The notes: generated by a model from the sequence alone, not told the origin. A stretch of DNA of 64,000 bases from Bacteroidota bacterium (GCA_018268135.1 JAFDXD010000124.1:1-64000), one strand, 5' to 3'; positions 17,188 to 26,449 are shown, counted from the first letter of the stretch. Made by a program: numbers and translations.

Positions 17188-18285
17188 TTATTGCAATAAA
17201 CCGGTGAGCTTAAACTCCAATGCAGCTCCCCGAAGGTTTCGGGCTATTACAATTCCGTTGGGGTCTATCAAAAAATTTTGAGGAATGCTTTGAATACTAA
17301 ATTGCTGAGCTACCGCATTGCCCCACCCTTGCAGGTCGCTTACATGAGACCAAGTGAGCGCATCTGCATTAATTGCGTTTATCCATGCCTGTTTGGTTTT
17401 ATCAAGCGATACACCCAATACTGTAAAGTTTTTATCCTTAAATTTTTGATACATTCTTACAACATTTGGGTTCTCGGCACGACAGGGGCCACACCAGCTT
17501 GCCCAAAAATCTACCAATACATATCGCCCTTTAAAAGAGGAAAGGCTAATCATTTTTCCGGAAGTATCTGCCTGCTCAAAATTGGCAAGCGGCTTTCCTA
17601 TAGGGCCATTTTTATAGGCTTCAATTTGTTGTGCAATATAGGCTGCAATAGGTGATGGCAGTACATTTGACGAAAGGAGTTTATACAATTCTTCCATTTT
17701 TTGTCCATTACCTGTAAGCAGGTTCACCCGGTAAATGGCCAAGGGAGAAATAAAAGACGAAGGATGTTCTTTTACAAATTTTTCAAGTGTATCTACAGCT
17801 TGTTTCATAAAAGCGGCGTCATAATTTCCCTGCTGATTAAGCATACGCTCAAATGGCCTGATGGCAGTAGAGTAAGCTTCAAAATCATCTTGCGATGTTG
17901 ACCCTTTTATAACGGCATTTAGCAACGAATCTTTGCTGGCATCAAGAGTAATATTGCTATTATCTAAAAACAAAGTAAGATAACGCTGTTCATTATTTAC
18001 CTGAAGAACCCTAAAATCGGGGAAGGCCATTTTACCAGACAACTTAAATTTATTTTTACTAATTGTTGCAGAAGCTTCTGCATTGCCATTGTTTGGATTT
18101 AGAAGTTTTACCTCCGTATTGTCGGGGTAGCCGGTAATGATACCATTAATAATAAAACCATCGGCAGACTTCTGACTTGTAACAACTTTAGGAGGCAGTT
18201 TTTTAGAATTGGTTTTAGTTTTTTTTGCCTGAGCAAAAAGCAGTGCCGGCAATAATAACAAACAGGTAAAAATATATTTCGTCAT
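17188..18285 (-). CDS. TlpA-like thiol-disulfide oxidoreductase with DUF4369
   Basis: A 365-residue exported protein. Signal peptide at residues 1-18 (LLLLPALLFAQ). A DUF4369 domain spans about 45-150, common in Bacteroidota periplasmic thioredoxins. The thioredoxin fold is at about 230-365, with the redox motif WCGPC in DFWASWCGPCRAENP near 265 and the cis-Pro in QSIPQNFLI near 338. It would reduce or exchange disulfides outside the cytoplasm. It follows trpA by 75 bases on the same strand, but function and gap suggest it is separate from the trp operon. Confidence 0.9.
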   Translation of the reverse strand: MTKYIFTCLLLLPALLFAQAKKTKTNSKKLPPKVVTSQKSADGFIINGIITGYPDNTEVKLLNPNNGNAEASATISKNKFKLSGKMAFPDFRVLQVNNEQRYLTLFLDNSNITLDASKDSLLNAVIKGSTSQDDFEAYSTAIRPFERMLNQQGNYDAAFMKQAVDTLEKFVKEHPSSFISPLAIYRVNLLTGNGQKMEELYKLLSSNVLPSPIAAYIAQQIEAYKNGPIGKPLANFEQADTSGKMISLSSFKGRYVLVDFWASWCGPCRAENPNVVRMYQKFKDKNFTVLGVSLDKTKQAWINAINADALTWSHVSDLQGWGNAVAQQFSIQSIPQNFLIDPNGIVIARNLRGAALEFKLTGLLQ

Positions 18286-18360
18286 GGTATTTTTTGAAAT
18301 GCAATTTTAATTTGTTTAAGTTGATTTCCGGTAACCTTTCAAAAAAATTAACACTACAAT

Positions 18361-19131
18361 TTACTGTTTTACAGATTTGATAAATTGTGCTGTAGTAGAT
18401 TGAATGTTTTTACTATTCTCAATGGCCTTAATAAATGCTGAGCCAATAATAGCCCCGGCGGTATACTTGCAGGCATTTTGAAATGTAACTTTATCTTTTA
18501 TACCAAAACCAATCAGCAAAGGGTTTTTGAGCTTCAATGATTTCAATTTTTTAAAATATTGCTGTTGGCCGGTATCTATTTTATTACTTCCCGTAGTAGA
18601 AGATGAAGACACTGCATATACAAAACCACTGCTCAACTTATCAGCATATTTTATACGCTGCATACTTGTTTGTGGGCTGATTAAAAATATTGGGTGCAAA
18701 TTATTTTTTGCAAAATAAGGTTGGTACCATTGTTCGTACTCATACATGGGCAGGTCGGGCAGAATGATACCCGACACACCGGCCTTTTTAGCATCTTTGC
18801 AAAATTTTTCAATTCCGTATTGCAATACCGGGTTTAAATATCCCATCAAAATAATCGGAATATGAATAGAATTTTTTAGCGAATTTAATTGCTGTAAAAG
18901 CAGTGGTATGGTCATACCATTTTGCAAAGCCTGCATATTACTTTGTTGTATTACCGGCCCATCAGCAATTGGGTCGCTATATGGAATGCCAACTTCTATG
19001 ATGTCTGCACCCTGCTGCTGCAATGCAGGCAATATGGTTTGCAGGCTGTTTATAGCAGGGTATCCTGCTGTGCAGTAAATATTCAGAATATTTTTTTTCT
19101 TTCTGCAAAATAATTCGTCAAGCTTATTCAT
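18361..19131 (-). CDS. trpA: Tryptophan synthase alpha chain
   Basis: A 256-residue TIM barrel that cleaves indole-3-glycerol phosphate to indole, which channels to TrpB. The signature IEVGIPYSDPIADGPVIQ lies near residue 42 and supplies the catalytic Glu/Asp pair. GIILPDLPMYEYEQW near 135 and GFGI near 210 (phosphate site) are conserved. It is the last gene of the trp operon, 18 bases after trpB. Confidence 0.96.
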   Translation of the reverse strand: MNKLDELFCRKKKNILNIYCTAGYPAINSLQTILPALQQQGADIIEVGIPYSDPIADGPVIQQSNMQALQNGMTIPLLLQQLNSLKNSIHIPIILMGYLNPVLQYGIEKFCKDAKKAGVSGIILPDLPMYEYEQWYQPYFAKNNLHPIFLISPQTSMQRIKYADKLSSGFVYAVSSSSTTGSNKIDTGQQQYFKKLKSLKLKNPLLIGFGIKDKVTFQNACKYTAGAIIGSAFIKAIENSKNIQSTTAQFIKSVKQ

Positions 19132-19149
19132 AAATATGCAGGATTTTTT

Positions 19150-20340
19150 TTACAAATACTTCATGTAAGTGTCCATGTCTTTATCACCCCGGCCGCTAAG
19201 GCAAACTACTACATGATCATTTTTTTTAAATTTTACTTTACTCAATGCAGCCAGCGCATGTGCAGATTCTAAGGCTGGAATTATGCCTTCTTTTTTTGCC
19301 AGGTGAAAGGCTGCGGCTAATGCTTCGTTATCTGTTGCGCTTAAAAAAGATGCTCTTTTGCTGCTGAATAAATTAGCATGAAGAGGGCCAATACCCGGGT
19401 AATCGAGCCCGGCCGAAATGCTGTGTGGCTCTATTACCTGTCCGTCTTTTGTTTGCATTACAAGGCTTTTACTGCCATGCAAAATACCCTGGGTTCCTAA
19501 CTGTGTGGTAGCGGCCGATTTGCCGGTATTTATTCCGCATCCTGCGGCTTCTACAGCTATTAGTTTTACTTTTTTTTCATTGATAAAATGATAAAAAGTT
19601 CCTGCTGCATTACTTCCACCGCCTACGCATGCTATTACATGTGTAGGCCATTTTATGCCTGCCTGTTTATGTAATTGATTTTTTATTTCACTACTGATTA
19701 CACTTTGAAAACGGGCTACCATATCGGGGTAAGGATGAGGGCCCACCACACTGCCAATGATGTAATGCGTATCTGTAGGGTTATTTATCCAATCTCTGAT
19801 AGCTTCATTGGTAGCATCTTTAAGCGTTTTGCTACCACTTGTAGCCGGCACTACTGTTGCACCAAGCATTTTCATTCTTGCCACATTTGGCGCTTGTCGT
19901 TCTATATCTTTTTCGCCCATGTACACTATACACTCAAGCCCTTTTAAGGCACATACGGTAGCAGTGGCCACCCCATGTTGCCCTGCGCCGGTTTCAGCAA
20001 TTATCCTATTTTTTTTTAAGTGTATTGCCACCAGTATTTGCCCAATAGTATTATTAATTTTATGAGCGCCGGTATGGCAAAGGTCTTCTCTCTTTAAGTA
20101 AATATTTGTACCAAATTGTTTACTTAAATTTTGGGCAAAATATAATGGCGTGGGCCTGCCGGCATAATCTCTTAATAAAGTATCAGACTCTTTTTTAAAC
20201 CGTGGGGAAGAAATTATTTTTAAATAATTTTTTCGAAGCTCCTCTACATTTGGGTACAACATCTCTGGAATGTACGCCCCACCAAATTGGCCATAGTAGC
20301 CATTTGTATCAGGATTTGAAAGTGTATTTTTCTTATTCAT
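19150..20340 (-). CDS. trpB: Tryptophan synthase beta chain
   Basis: A 396-residue PLP enzyme joining indole and serine to make tryptophan. The PLP Lys lies in REDLCHTGAHKINN near residue 90. GGGSNAAG near 235 binds the cofactor phosphate, and the usual N terminus YYGQFGGAYIPE is present. Length matches the canonical TrpB1 form that complexes with TrpA. It starts one base after the trpF stop, consistent with translational coupling. Confidence 0.97.
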   Translation of the reverse strand: MNKKNTLSNPDTNGYYGQFGGAYIPEMLYPNVEELRKNYLKIISSPRFKKESDTLLRDYAGRPTPLYFAQNLSKQFGTNIYLKREDLCHTGAHKINNTIGQILVAIHLKKNRIIAETGAGQHGVATATVCALKGLECIVYMGEKDIERQAPNVARMKMLGATVVPATSGSKTLKDATNEAIRDWINNPTDTHYIIGSVVGPHPYPDMVARFQSVISSEIKNQLHKQAGIKWPTHVIACVGGGSNAAGTFYHFINEKKVKLIAVEAAGCGINTGKSAATTQLGTQGILHGSKSLVMQTKDGQVIEPHSISAGLDYPGIGPLHANLFSSKRASFLSATDNEALAAAFHLAKKEGIIPALESAHALAALSKVKFKKNDHVVVCLSGRGDKDMDTYMKYL

Positions 20341-20341
20341 G

Positions 20342-20971
20342 TTATTTTAATCCTAATTTAAATTGTAACACCAATGCCATGTCTTTTACACCGGGCTCTT
20401 TTTCAAAGCGGCTGTTTACATCCACTCCATAAAAATCGGGGTGCTTAAATTTTTTCACAGCCGGGCCATCTGTAGGTGCAATGCCGCCACTTAAAAAAAA
20501 TGGCTTCTCTATCTTACTTTTAGCAATAATTTTCCAATCGAATTTTTGGCCACTCCCCCCATGTAATCCTTTAGCAGCAGTATCAAATAAAAAATAGTCA
20601 CATACTTCATCATACTCTGCCAGCATATAATCAATAGATTTATCACTCGTATCATCTACTCTAAATGCTTTGATAACTTCAATATTATTTGAAATCTTCT
20701 CACAAAGATGTGCGGTTTCATCGCCATGAAGTTGCACTACATCTAATGCATAATCATCGGCTGTTTTCATAATTTCATCGTAAGGCGCATTTACAAATAC
20801 TCCTACTTTTTTAATATCAATATCCAGGCTCTGTATTTCTTTTTTCGAAATTTTTTCTCCTACATACCTGGGCGAATTTTTAGAAAAAATAAGCCCGGCA
20901 AAATCAATTTCCAAACCATCTAACTGTTGCAATTGCTTAATAGAGGTAATTCCACATACTTTAATATTCAT
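20342..20971 (-). CDS. trpF: Phosphoribosylanthranilate isomerase
   Basis: A 209-residue barrel enzyme converting phosphoribosylanthranilate to the ribulose form. The catalytic Cys lies in the N-terminal KVCGI, GLIFSKNSPRYV is the next conserved strand, and the general-acid Asp lies in the FLFDTAAKG-like segment. LSGGIAPTD and GVDVNSRFEKEPGVKD form the phosphate site. It overlaps trpC by 4 bases. It is a stand-alone gene, not fused to trpC as in E. coli. Confidence 0.95.
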   Translation of the reverse strand: MNIKVCGITSIKQLQQLDGLEIDFAGLIFSKNSPRYVGEKISKKEIQSLDIDIKKVGVFVNAPYDEIMKTADDYALDVVQLHGDETAHLCEKISNNIEVIKAFRVDDTSDKSIDYMLAEYDEVCDYFLFDTAAKGLHGGSGQKFDWKIIAKSKIEKPFFLSGGIAPTDGPAVKKFKHPDFYGVDVNSRFEKEPGVKDMALVLQFKLGLK

Positions 20972-21756
20972 ATAGTAAATTTTAATTCTTTTACAAAGTT
21001 TTTGAGCGCCTGCCCGGGGTCCTGATGTTTCATAAATGCTTCTCCCATCAGAAATCCGGAGTAGCCTGCTTTCTTCAATTCTAAAACTGTAGCTGCCGCA
21101 TCAATGCCGCTTTCCGCAATTTTAATTTTACCTGCAGGTAACATTTTACTCAGCGCTATAGACCTGTTGATGTCTACACTAAAAGTTTTAAGATTCCGGT
21201 TATTAATACCAATCAAATCTATACCATGGCATAGATGGTTTAACTCATTCTCACCATGCAATTCTAACAATACTTCCAATTTTAATTCATTTCCAAGGGC
21301 TGCCAATTCCTGCACTTCATGTACCGTAAGGCAGGCAGCAATTAATAAAATAACATCTGCCCCCATTGCTTTTGATTCATAAATCTGGTAAGGATCTATA
21401 ATAAAATCTTTTCTTAAAATAGGAAGATGATTTACCCTGGCTTGCAATAAATCTTCTGTACTTCCCCCAAAAAAATAATGGTCTGTTAGCACCGATAATG
21501 CACTTGCGCCATTGGCTGTATAGGCTTTTGTAATCTCTAAAGCATTGGCCTCTGCATGGATAAATCCTTTTGATGGCGATTTTCTTTTAAACTCAGATAT
21601 AATGCCGGAAGCATCTTGTAATTGGAGGCTTTTGCTAAGAGATAAAGGTTTCCTGCTAAAATATTCACTGTCCTTCAATTCATCAATTGTAGTAAGCGAT
21701 TTTCTCACTGCAACTTCTTCTTTTTTGTAAGCAACTATTTTATTAAGTACATTCAT
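20968..21756 (-). CDS. trpC: Indole-3-glycerol phosphate synthase
   Basis: A 262-residue barrel enzyme closing the indole ring. The signature EFKRKSPSKGFI near residue 55 carries the catalytic Lys. LRKDFIIDPYQIYE near 115 and IGINNRNLKTF near 180 are also conserved. It starts two bases after the trpD stop and overlaps trpF at its end. Confidence 0.96.
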   Translation of the reverse strand: MNVLNKIVAYKKEEVAVRKSLTTIDELKDSEYFSRKPLSLSKSLQLQDASGIISEFKRKSPSKGFIHAEANALEITKAYTANGASALSVLTDHYFFGGSTEDLLQARVNHLPILRKDFIIDPYQIYESKAMGADVILLIAACLTVHEVQELAALGNELKLEVLLELHGENELNHLCHGIDLIGINNRNLKTFSVDINRSIALSKMLPAGKIKIAESGIDAAATVLELKKAGYSGFLMGEAFMKHQDPGQALKNFVKELKFTI

Positions 21757-21758
21757 CT

Positions 21759-22745
21759 TTAAGAAATTAATTTTTGCAAAGATTCAAAAGCTTTGCCACT
21801 TTCAAGGCTCTCAACAGCAAGTTGGTAGCAGGTTTCGTAATCTTTGTATTTACCGGTACAATGCAATGCCATGGCTGCATTTGCCAGCACTACGGCATTT
21901 TGCGCCCAGCTTCCCTCCCCTTTTATTATTTTCAAAAATAATTCAGCGCTTTCCTGCACAGTAGCGCCGCCATAAATATCTGAAGGCATTACCATTCTTT
22001 TACCAAGTGCTTCTGCGCTGAAAATTTTTTCTCCTTTGTTGGTAATTAATTTAGTGTCGCCGGTTAGCGATATTTCATCGTACCCATCAAGGCTGTGAAT
22101 GATGGTGAATGCACTGCTACCCTGCTGTAGCAAATAATTGTACAACCTTGCCATTTCTAAATTATACACCCCAATAAGCTGATAAGCTGGCATGGCCGGA
22201 TTTACCATTGGCCCCAGCATGTTAAAGAAAGTACGTACACCCAAATTTTTTCTGATGTCACTTACTTTTTTTAATGCCGGATGAAATAAGGGAGCATGTA
22301 AAAAGCAAATATTTGCCTGGTCTAATTCTTTATTGAGCAGTGCACTATCCTTTTTAAATGTATAGCCCAACTGCTCCATTACATTTGAAGATCCACTGAT
22401 GGAAGACGCCCCATAGTTGCCGTGTTTAGCCACTTTATTGCCGGTACCGGCTACAATAAAGCAACTGAGTGTAGAAATATTAAAAGTATTTTTTCCATCG
22501 CCTCCCGTTCCTACAATATCCATCACATCATGCTGCTTTACATCTACCGGAAGGGCTAACTCAAGCAAGGCATCTTTAAATCCCTGCAACTCCTGAATGG
22601 TAATACTTCGCATAAGGTACACCGTTATGAAGGATGCAATTTCTGCATCGCTATATACTCCTGTAGAAATATTTACGAGTACATCATGCGCCTGTTGCCT
22701 CGATAAGGTATTGTATTCAAATAAAAAGTTTAATATTTTTTTCAT
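21759..22745 (-). CDS. trpD: Anthranilate phosphoribosyltransferase
   Basis: A 328-residue enzyme transferring phosphoribose to anthranilate. The PRPP/metal loop DIVGTGGDGKNTFNIST lies near residue 83, KHGNYGASS near 108 and VRTFFNMLGPMVNP near 165. It is not fused to trpG. A 32-base spacer separates it from trpG upstream. Confidence 0.96.
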   Translation of the reverse strand: MKKILNFLFEYNTLSRQQAHDVLVNISTGVYSDAEIASFITVYLMRSITIQELQGFKDALLELALPVDVKQHDVMDIVGTGGDGKNTFNISTLSCFIVAGTGNKVAKHGNYGASSISGSSNVMEQLGYTFKKDSALLNKELDQANICFLHAPLFHPALKKVSDIRKNLGVRTFFNMLGPMVNPAMPAYQLIGVYNLEMARLYNYLLQQGSSAFTIIHSLDGYDEISLTGDTKLITNKGEKIFSAEALGKRMVMPSDIYGGATVQESAELFLKIIKGEGSWAQNAVVLANAAMALHCTGKYKDYETCYQLAVESLESGKAFESLQKLIS

Positions 22746-22777
22746 CTTTATTTATCCAATTAAAGGTTTTATCTATG

Positions 22778-23350
22778 CTAAGCTTTCAGCCAGTTTCTAA
22801 TAATCAATTCGCCATCGGGTGTTAATACACTCTCGGGATGAAACTGTACCCCTTGCACATCAAGGTTTTTATGTTGCAATGCCATAATAAAATTATTATC
22901 ATCTACAGCAGTAATGTCTAACACTTCCGGAAATTTATCCTTACTTACAATCCAACTATGGTACCTGCCCACCATTACCGGCGCCTGAAGGCCTTTAAAA
23001 AGGGGCGAATCTTTTTTAATGATTTGAATAGGCGTTGCTACTCCATGATAAACCGTATCGAGATTTACAAGCTCTGCCCCAAAAGAGCTGCCAATAGCCT
23101 GATGCCCCAAACATACGCCCAGTATAGATTTTGAAGCAGCATACTCTTTTATAAGAGGCATTAACAAGCCGGCTTCTGCAGGCAGGCCAGGCCCCGGCGA
23201 TAAAATTATTTTGTCAAACTCTTTAATTTTTTCCAAATCAATTTCATCATTTCGAAATACAGAAACCTTTACATGCAAAATTTTTTCAACCAGGTGTACC
23301 AGGTTATAGGTAAAAGAATCGTAATTATCAAACACCAATATTTTTGTCAC
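22778..23350 (-). CDS. trpG: Anthranilate synthase glutamine amidotransferase subunit
   Basis: A 190-residue class I glutamine amidotransferase supplying ammonia to TrpE. The catalytic Cys is in GVCLGHQAIG near residue 80, and the His-Glu pair is in VQFHPESVLT near 170. The N terminus KILVFDNYDSFTYNLVH is typical. It might also serve para-aminobenzoate synthesis, but its place between trpE and trpD argues for tryptophan. It starts 12 bases after trpE. Confidence 0.94.
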   Translation of the reverse strand: MTKILVFDNYDSFTYNLVHLVEKILHVKVSVFRNDEIDLEKIKEFDKIILSPGPGLPAEAGLLMPLIKEYAASKSILGVCLGHQAIGSSFGAELVNLDTVYHGVATPIQIIKKDSPLFKGLQAPVMVGRYHSWIVSKDKFPEVLDITAVDDNNFIMALQHKNLDVQGVQFHPESVLTPDGELIIRNWLKA

Positions 23351-23362
23351 TTCTATAAAATT

Positions 23363-24781
23363 TTATGCTGTTAAAGTTGTTGCTATTTCTATCGCTTTTT
23401 TTAGTGCCCCCAATTTATTATTTACTTCCATCAATTCATTCTCGGGAATACTTGCTACTGTAATTCCTGCACCTGCCTGGTATTGTAAAGTATTTTCACT
23501 GCTTAGGAATGTCCGTATCATGATGGCATGGTTACAGTTTCCGTCCAGCCCTATAAAGCCTATGGCGCCACCATAAAAACTTCTTGCAGTTGTTTCGTAT
23601 TCATCTATCAATTGCATGGCTTTATATTTTGGTGCACCGCTAAGTGTACCCGCCGGAAAAGTACTTCCTAATATGGTAAATGGATTTTTAATCGCATCTG
23701 TTTTTCCTTCTACCTCGCTTACCAGGTGTATTACATGCGAATAAAATTTTACTTTTTTAAATTCAGTAACTTTTACATCAGCACATACCCTGCTAAGGTC
23801 GTTTCTGGCAAGGTCTACCAGCATTACGTGTTCGGCAGTTTCTTTCTTATCATTTTCTAAAGCAATGGCCAGCGCTGTATCTGTATCATCATTTCCCGTA
23901 CGTTTAAAAGTGCCGGCAATAGGGTGAATGATAACTTTATTTTGCTCAATTACCACCTGGCTTTCGGGCGAAGAGCCCATTAATTTATAATCGCCATAAT
24001 CAAAATAAAAAAGGTAAGGGCTGGGATTGATACTCCGCAAGGCTCTGTACACATTAAACTCATCGCCGGTAAATGCCTGCTCATATTTACGGCTCAATAC
24101 TATTTGAAATACATCGCCCCTCTGGCAGGATGCCATCCCTTTTTGCACTAATTTTTTATACGCATCATCTGTGATATTGGAAGTCTCTGCCTGTTTTATT
24201 TCAAATGGAAAAACGGGTACATCTTTTCCCCTGATAATATTTTCAACATCAGAAAATTTACTTTCTACCCCGGCAAAATGATTTTCGCATATATACATTT
24301 CGTCTTTAAAATGATTGATGATGATAACGTATTGGTATAAACGATATCTAACCAACGGAATATTGCTACCGGGCTTTTTCGGGTTGAAATGTATATTTTC
24401 AAAAAAAGGTACCGCATCATACGAAGTATAGCCAAATACAGCTTGTGCTATGTTAACCGGTTTTTCTACCGGCTGCCCGGCTTCAAATCTCTCAAGAAAT
24501 TGCTGCATGGCTACTTCCAGCCTAAAGCCATTTTCTATTTTTTCTTTTTGCACCGGCTGGGCAGGCAACTTATACTCCACATAGTGATGCTGACTGATTT
24601 CAATACCGGCAATGGCATTAATACCAATGATGGAAAAGCTATTATCGCTCACATGAAAATCCGTACTCTCCAGCAGGATAGTATCTCTAAACTTATCTCT
24701 AAGCCTAAGATAAATACTCACAGGCGTATATACATCCGACAATATTTTTTTGTAAGTGGTATTAAAATTTACTTTTTTCAT
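23363..24781 (-). CDS. trpE: Anthranilate synthase component I
   Basis: A 472-residue chorismate-binding enzyme making anthranilate, first in the tryptophan pathway. The feedback-inhibition LLES motif lies near residue 38. The catalytic region includes HPIAGTFKRTG near 283, DLARNDLSRVC near 315 and TLSGAPKYKAMQLIDE near 375. The ATG at 24781 is chosen. A reading nine codons longer would start inside the attenuator hairpin. Expression is probably set by the leader and terminator immediately upstream. Confidence 0.96.
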   Translation of the reverse strand: MKKVNFNTTYKKILSDVYTPVSIYLRLRDKFRDTILLESTDFHVSDNSFSIIGINAIAGIEISQHHYVEYKLPAQPVQKEKIENGFRLEVAMQQFLERFEAGQPVEKPVNIAQAVFGYTSYDAVPFFENIHFNPKKPGSNIPLVRYRLYQYVIIINHFKDEMYICENHFAGVESKFSDVENIIRGKDVPVFPFEIKQAETSNITDDAYKKLVQKGMASCQRGDVFQIVLSRKYEQAFTGDEFNVYRALRSINPSPYLFYFDYGDYKLMGSSPESQVVIEQNKVIIHPIAGTFKRTGNDDTDTALAIALENDKKETAEHVMLVDLARNDLSRVCADVKVTEFKKVKFYSHVIHLVSEVEGKTDAIKNPFTILGSTFPAGTLSGAPKYKAMQLIDEYETTARSFYGGAIGFIGLDGNCNHAIMIRTFLSSENTLQYQAGAGITVASIPENELMEVNNKLGALKKAIEIATTLTA

Positions 24782-24793
24782 TTTAATGATATT

Positions 24794-24820
24794 AAAAAAC
24801 CCCAACACATTGTGTCGGGG
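24794..24820 (-). terminator. trp attenuator terminator
   Basis: On the minus strand CCCCGACAC pairs with GTGTTGGGG (loop AAT, one G-T pair), at 24820-24800, followed by six T (24799-24794). It ends 12 bases before the trpE ATG. A terminator inside the leader of a biosynthetic operon is the hallmark of attenuation. Confidence 0.9.
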
Positions 24821-24862
24821 CCTACATTTATATTAAAAAATTAAATACAGTAATGACACAAT
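24809..24862 (-). promoter_or_regulatory. trp antiterminator pairing
   Basis: ATTGTGTC (24862-24855 on the minus strand) starts at the last base of the leader stop codon and is an exact 8-base complement of GACACAAT (24816-24809), the 5' arm of the terminator stem. The two structures cannot coexist. TGTCAT (24858-24853) can also pair with ATGACA at the start of the leader peptide (24918-24913), giving a protector helix. Confidence 0.8.
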
Positions 24863-24918
24863 CAATTATTATTGATATGCCAGCACCATGATTTATTATT
24901 TAATTTTGTTGTTGTCAT
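24862..24918 (-). CDS. trpL: trp leader peptide with Trp-Cys-Trp
   Basis: A short reading frame upstream of trpE encodes MTTTKLNNKSWCWHINNN and stops at TGA (24864-24862). Trp codons are 11 and 13. A ribosome stalled there would leave the antiterminator segment 17 bases ahead free. A ribosome reaching the stop would cover it and allow the terminator. A -7-like CATATTTG at 24934-24927 places the transcript start only a few bases before this ATG. Spacing, Trp codons and structures together make a classic attenuation leader. No gene was seen elsewhere in 24821-24988. Confidence 0.85.
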   Translation of the reverse strand: MTTTKLNNKSWCWHINNN

Positions 24919-24988
24919 TTATTGTGCAAATATGTAGCAGATTTTTGACAATAAAAAAAATAATTCTAATTTCAGGGAAATCCAGTTT

Positions 24989-25282
24989 ATGAAAATTATA
25001 CAAAATGAAGCAGGCAACCGGGGAAAATTTATAGTGCAAAAAGAGGGGCTAACATTGGCTAAAATAGAATATTTACTGCCTGACGGTAATACGCTAAGCA
25101 TACAGCATACCGAAGTAGATGAAGCGCTACGTGGCCAAAAAGTTGGCTATCTTTTGGTAGAAAAGGTGGTAGAATATGCAAGAAATAAGCATTTGAAAAT
25201 AATTTCATCATGTCCTTTTGCCAGTGCAATTTTAAGCAGAAAGACCAAAGAATATGAAGATGTTTTAAAAAATACTATATGA
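24989..25282 (+). CDS. YjdJ-type GNAT N-acetyltransferase
   Basis: A 97-residue minimal GNAT domain of the YjdJ/GTL3B-like family, much shorter than ordinary GNATs. The acetyl-CoA loop is the segment EALRGQKVGYLLVEKVVEYAR at about residues 45-65, preceded by the strand IQHTEVDE and followed by IISSCPFASAIL. The substrate is unknown. It is divergent from the trp leader and overlaps the next gene by ATGA, so the two are probably translationally coupled. Confidence 0.85.
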   Translation: MKIIQNEAGNRGKFIVQKEGLTLAKIEYLLPDGNTLSIQHTEVDEALRGQKVGYLLVEKVVEYARNKHLKIISSCPFASAILSRKTKEYEDVLKNTI

Positions 25283-25908
25283 TAATTACAATTTTTGGAG
25301 CCACCGGAATGGTAGGAAAATACCTTGTAAAGCAATCTTTGTTGAGAGGGCATATTGTAAAAGCATTTGGCCGCAATGTGTTTACTGCCGGCTTTGCCGA
25401 AAATGAAAATTTAAAATTATTACCCGGCGCATTATTTGATGCTACAGAAGTGTATGATGCCATAAAAGGAAGTGATGCTGTGTTTTCGGCCATTGGTGGC
25501 GGCATGGATGGCAATGATAAAAGCAGATCCCTTGGAATGAAAAATATAGTAGCACAAATGGAAAAATCTACCACAAAAAGAATTGTAGCCATTGGTGGCA
25601 TGGGAATTTTAAATGATGATGATGAAAAACTTATAATGGATCTACCGGATTTTGATAAACAATACATGGCTGTAAGCAAAGAACATTTATTGGCATACGA
25701 ATATTTAAAAAATTCTTCCCTTGAGTGGACAATGCTGTGCCCACCCGATATTTTGCCTGCTGATGTAACCGGAATTTACCACACTGCTTCAAACCATTTA
25801 CCTGCACCAAACCAATACAAAATAAATGCAGGAGACCTTGCACTTTTTATGCTAAATGCAGTGGAAAAAAATGAGTATCCGTACCAAAGGGTTGGTATTT
25901 CAAACTAA
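25279..25908 (+). CDS. NAD(P)-binding Rossmann protein, NmrA/SDR-like
   Basis: A 209-residue atypical short-chain dehydrogenase. The dinucleotide-binding loop TIFGATGMVGKYLVKQ is at the N terminus, followed by the second strand VKAFGRN and DAVFSAIGGG near residue 75. The catalytic Tyr-xxx-Lys pair of true dehydrogenases is not obvious, so it may be a redox sensor or an isomerase. It overlaps the acetyltransferase gene by four bases. Confidence 0.85.
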   Translation: MIITIFGATGMVGKYLVKQSLLRGHIVKAFGRNVFTAGFAENENLKLLPGALFDATEVYDAIKGSDAVFSAIGGGMDGNDKSRSLGMKNIVAQMEKSTTKRIVAIGGMGILNDDDEKLIMDLPDFDKQYMAVSKEHLLAYEYLKNSSLEWTMLCPPDILPADVTGIYHTASNHLPAPNQYKINAGDLALFMLNAVEKNEYPYQRVGISN

Positions 25909-26047
25909 TTTTATTGACGGTTGGGCTTAATGAGGCCATTTAGTTTGCAGAGTTTGCTATCTAACGAAGTTGATTGGTACTTTTTTTATGAAGCCATTAA
26001 CTAAAAATGCTTCTAATTATATCAATTTTGTGTCTAATATTTTTTTA

Positions 26048-26449
26048 ATGAAAAAAATTTTACCAGTTTATTGTTTACTTTTTGCTCTAGCAGGAAATGC
26101 ACAAAAAATTGATAGTATTTACGTTCATCTTTATACAGACAGTTTAAAAAAAGGCACTTACAATTATATCAACATTGATGGCCTGATGTCTGATGGGCAT
26201 TACCTTCCATTGGATAGCACACAATTACATTTCAGCAGCTCTTACGGAAAATTTTATGGCAATAGTTTATTTATCAGCAAAGATTGCAAGGCTGAAAAAG
26301 TAAATATAAAAGTAACCATGAAAAGCAACCCTGCTTTGCAAAAAGAATTTACTATTTATATTAAGAAGAAAGATGATGATGAACATTTAAAAACCGAAGA
26401 AGAAATATTAGGAGAAATAAGGGGCGGTGGGAAGCGCAAAAAAAATTAA
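26048..26449 (+). CDS. Small exported protein of unknown function
   Basis: I do not recognise this 133-residue protein. The ATG at 26048 gives a proper signal peptide (KKILPVYCLLFALAGNAQ); an upstream in-frame ATG at 25970 would place 26 polar residues before it. The mature part looks beta-rich (IDSIYVHLYTDSLKKGTYNYI, then a strand-rich middle) and ends with an acidic-basic tail (KKKDDDEHLKTEEEIL, GGGKRKKN). It may be a single immunoglobulin-like domain. It ends at a strong terminator. Confidence 0.65.
   Translation: MKKILPVYCLLFALAGNAQKIDSIYVHLYTDSLKKGTYNYINIDGLMSDGHYLPLDSTQLHFSSSYGKFYGNSLFISKDCKAEKVNIKVTMKSNPALQKEFTIYIKKKDDDEHLKTEEEILGEIRGGGKRKKN

Noticed and set aside
24870..24890. Alternative leader frame ATGGTGCTGGCA (M-V-L-A-Y-Q)
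   Set aside because: It lacks Trp codons and is out of frame with the Trp-Cys-Trp peptide, which alone explains the attenuator.
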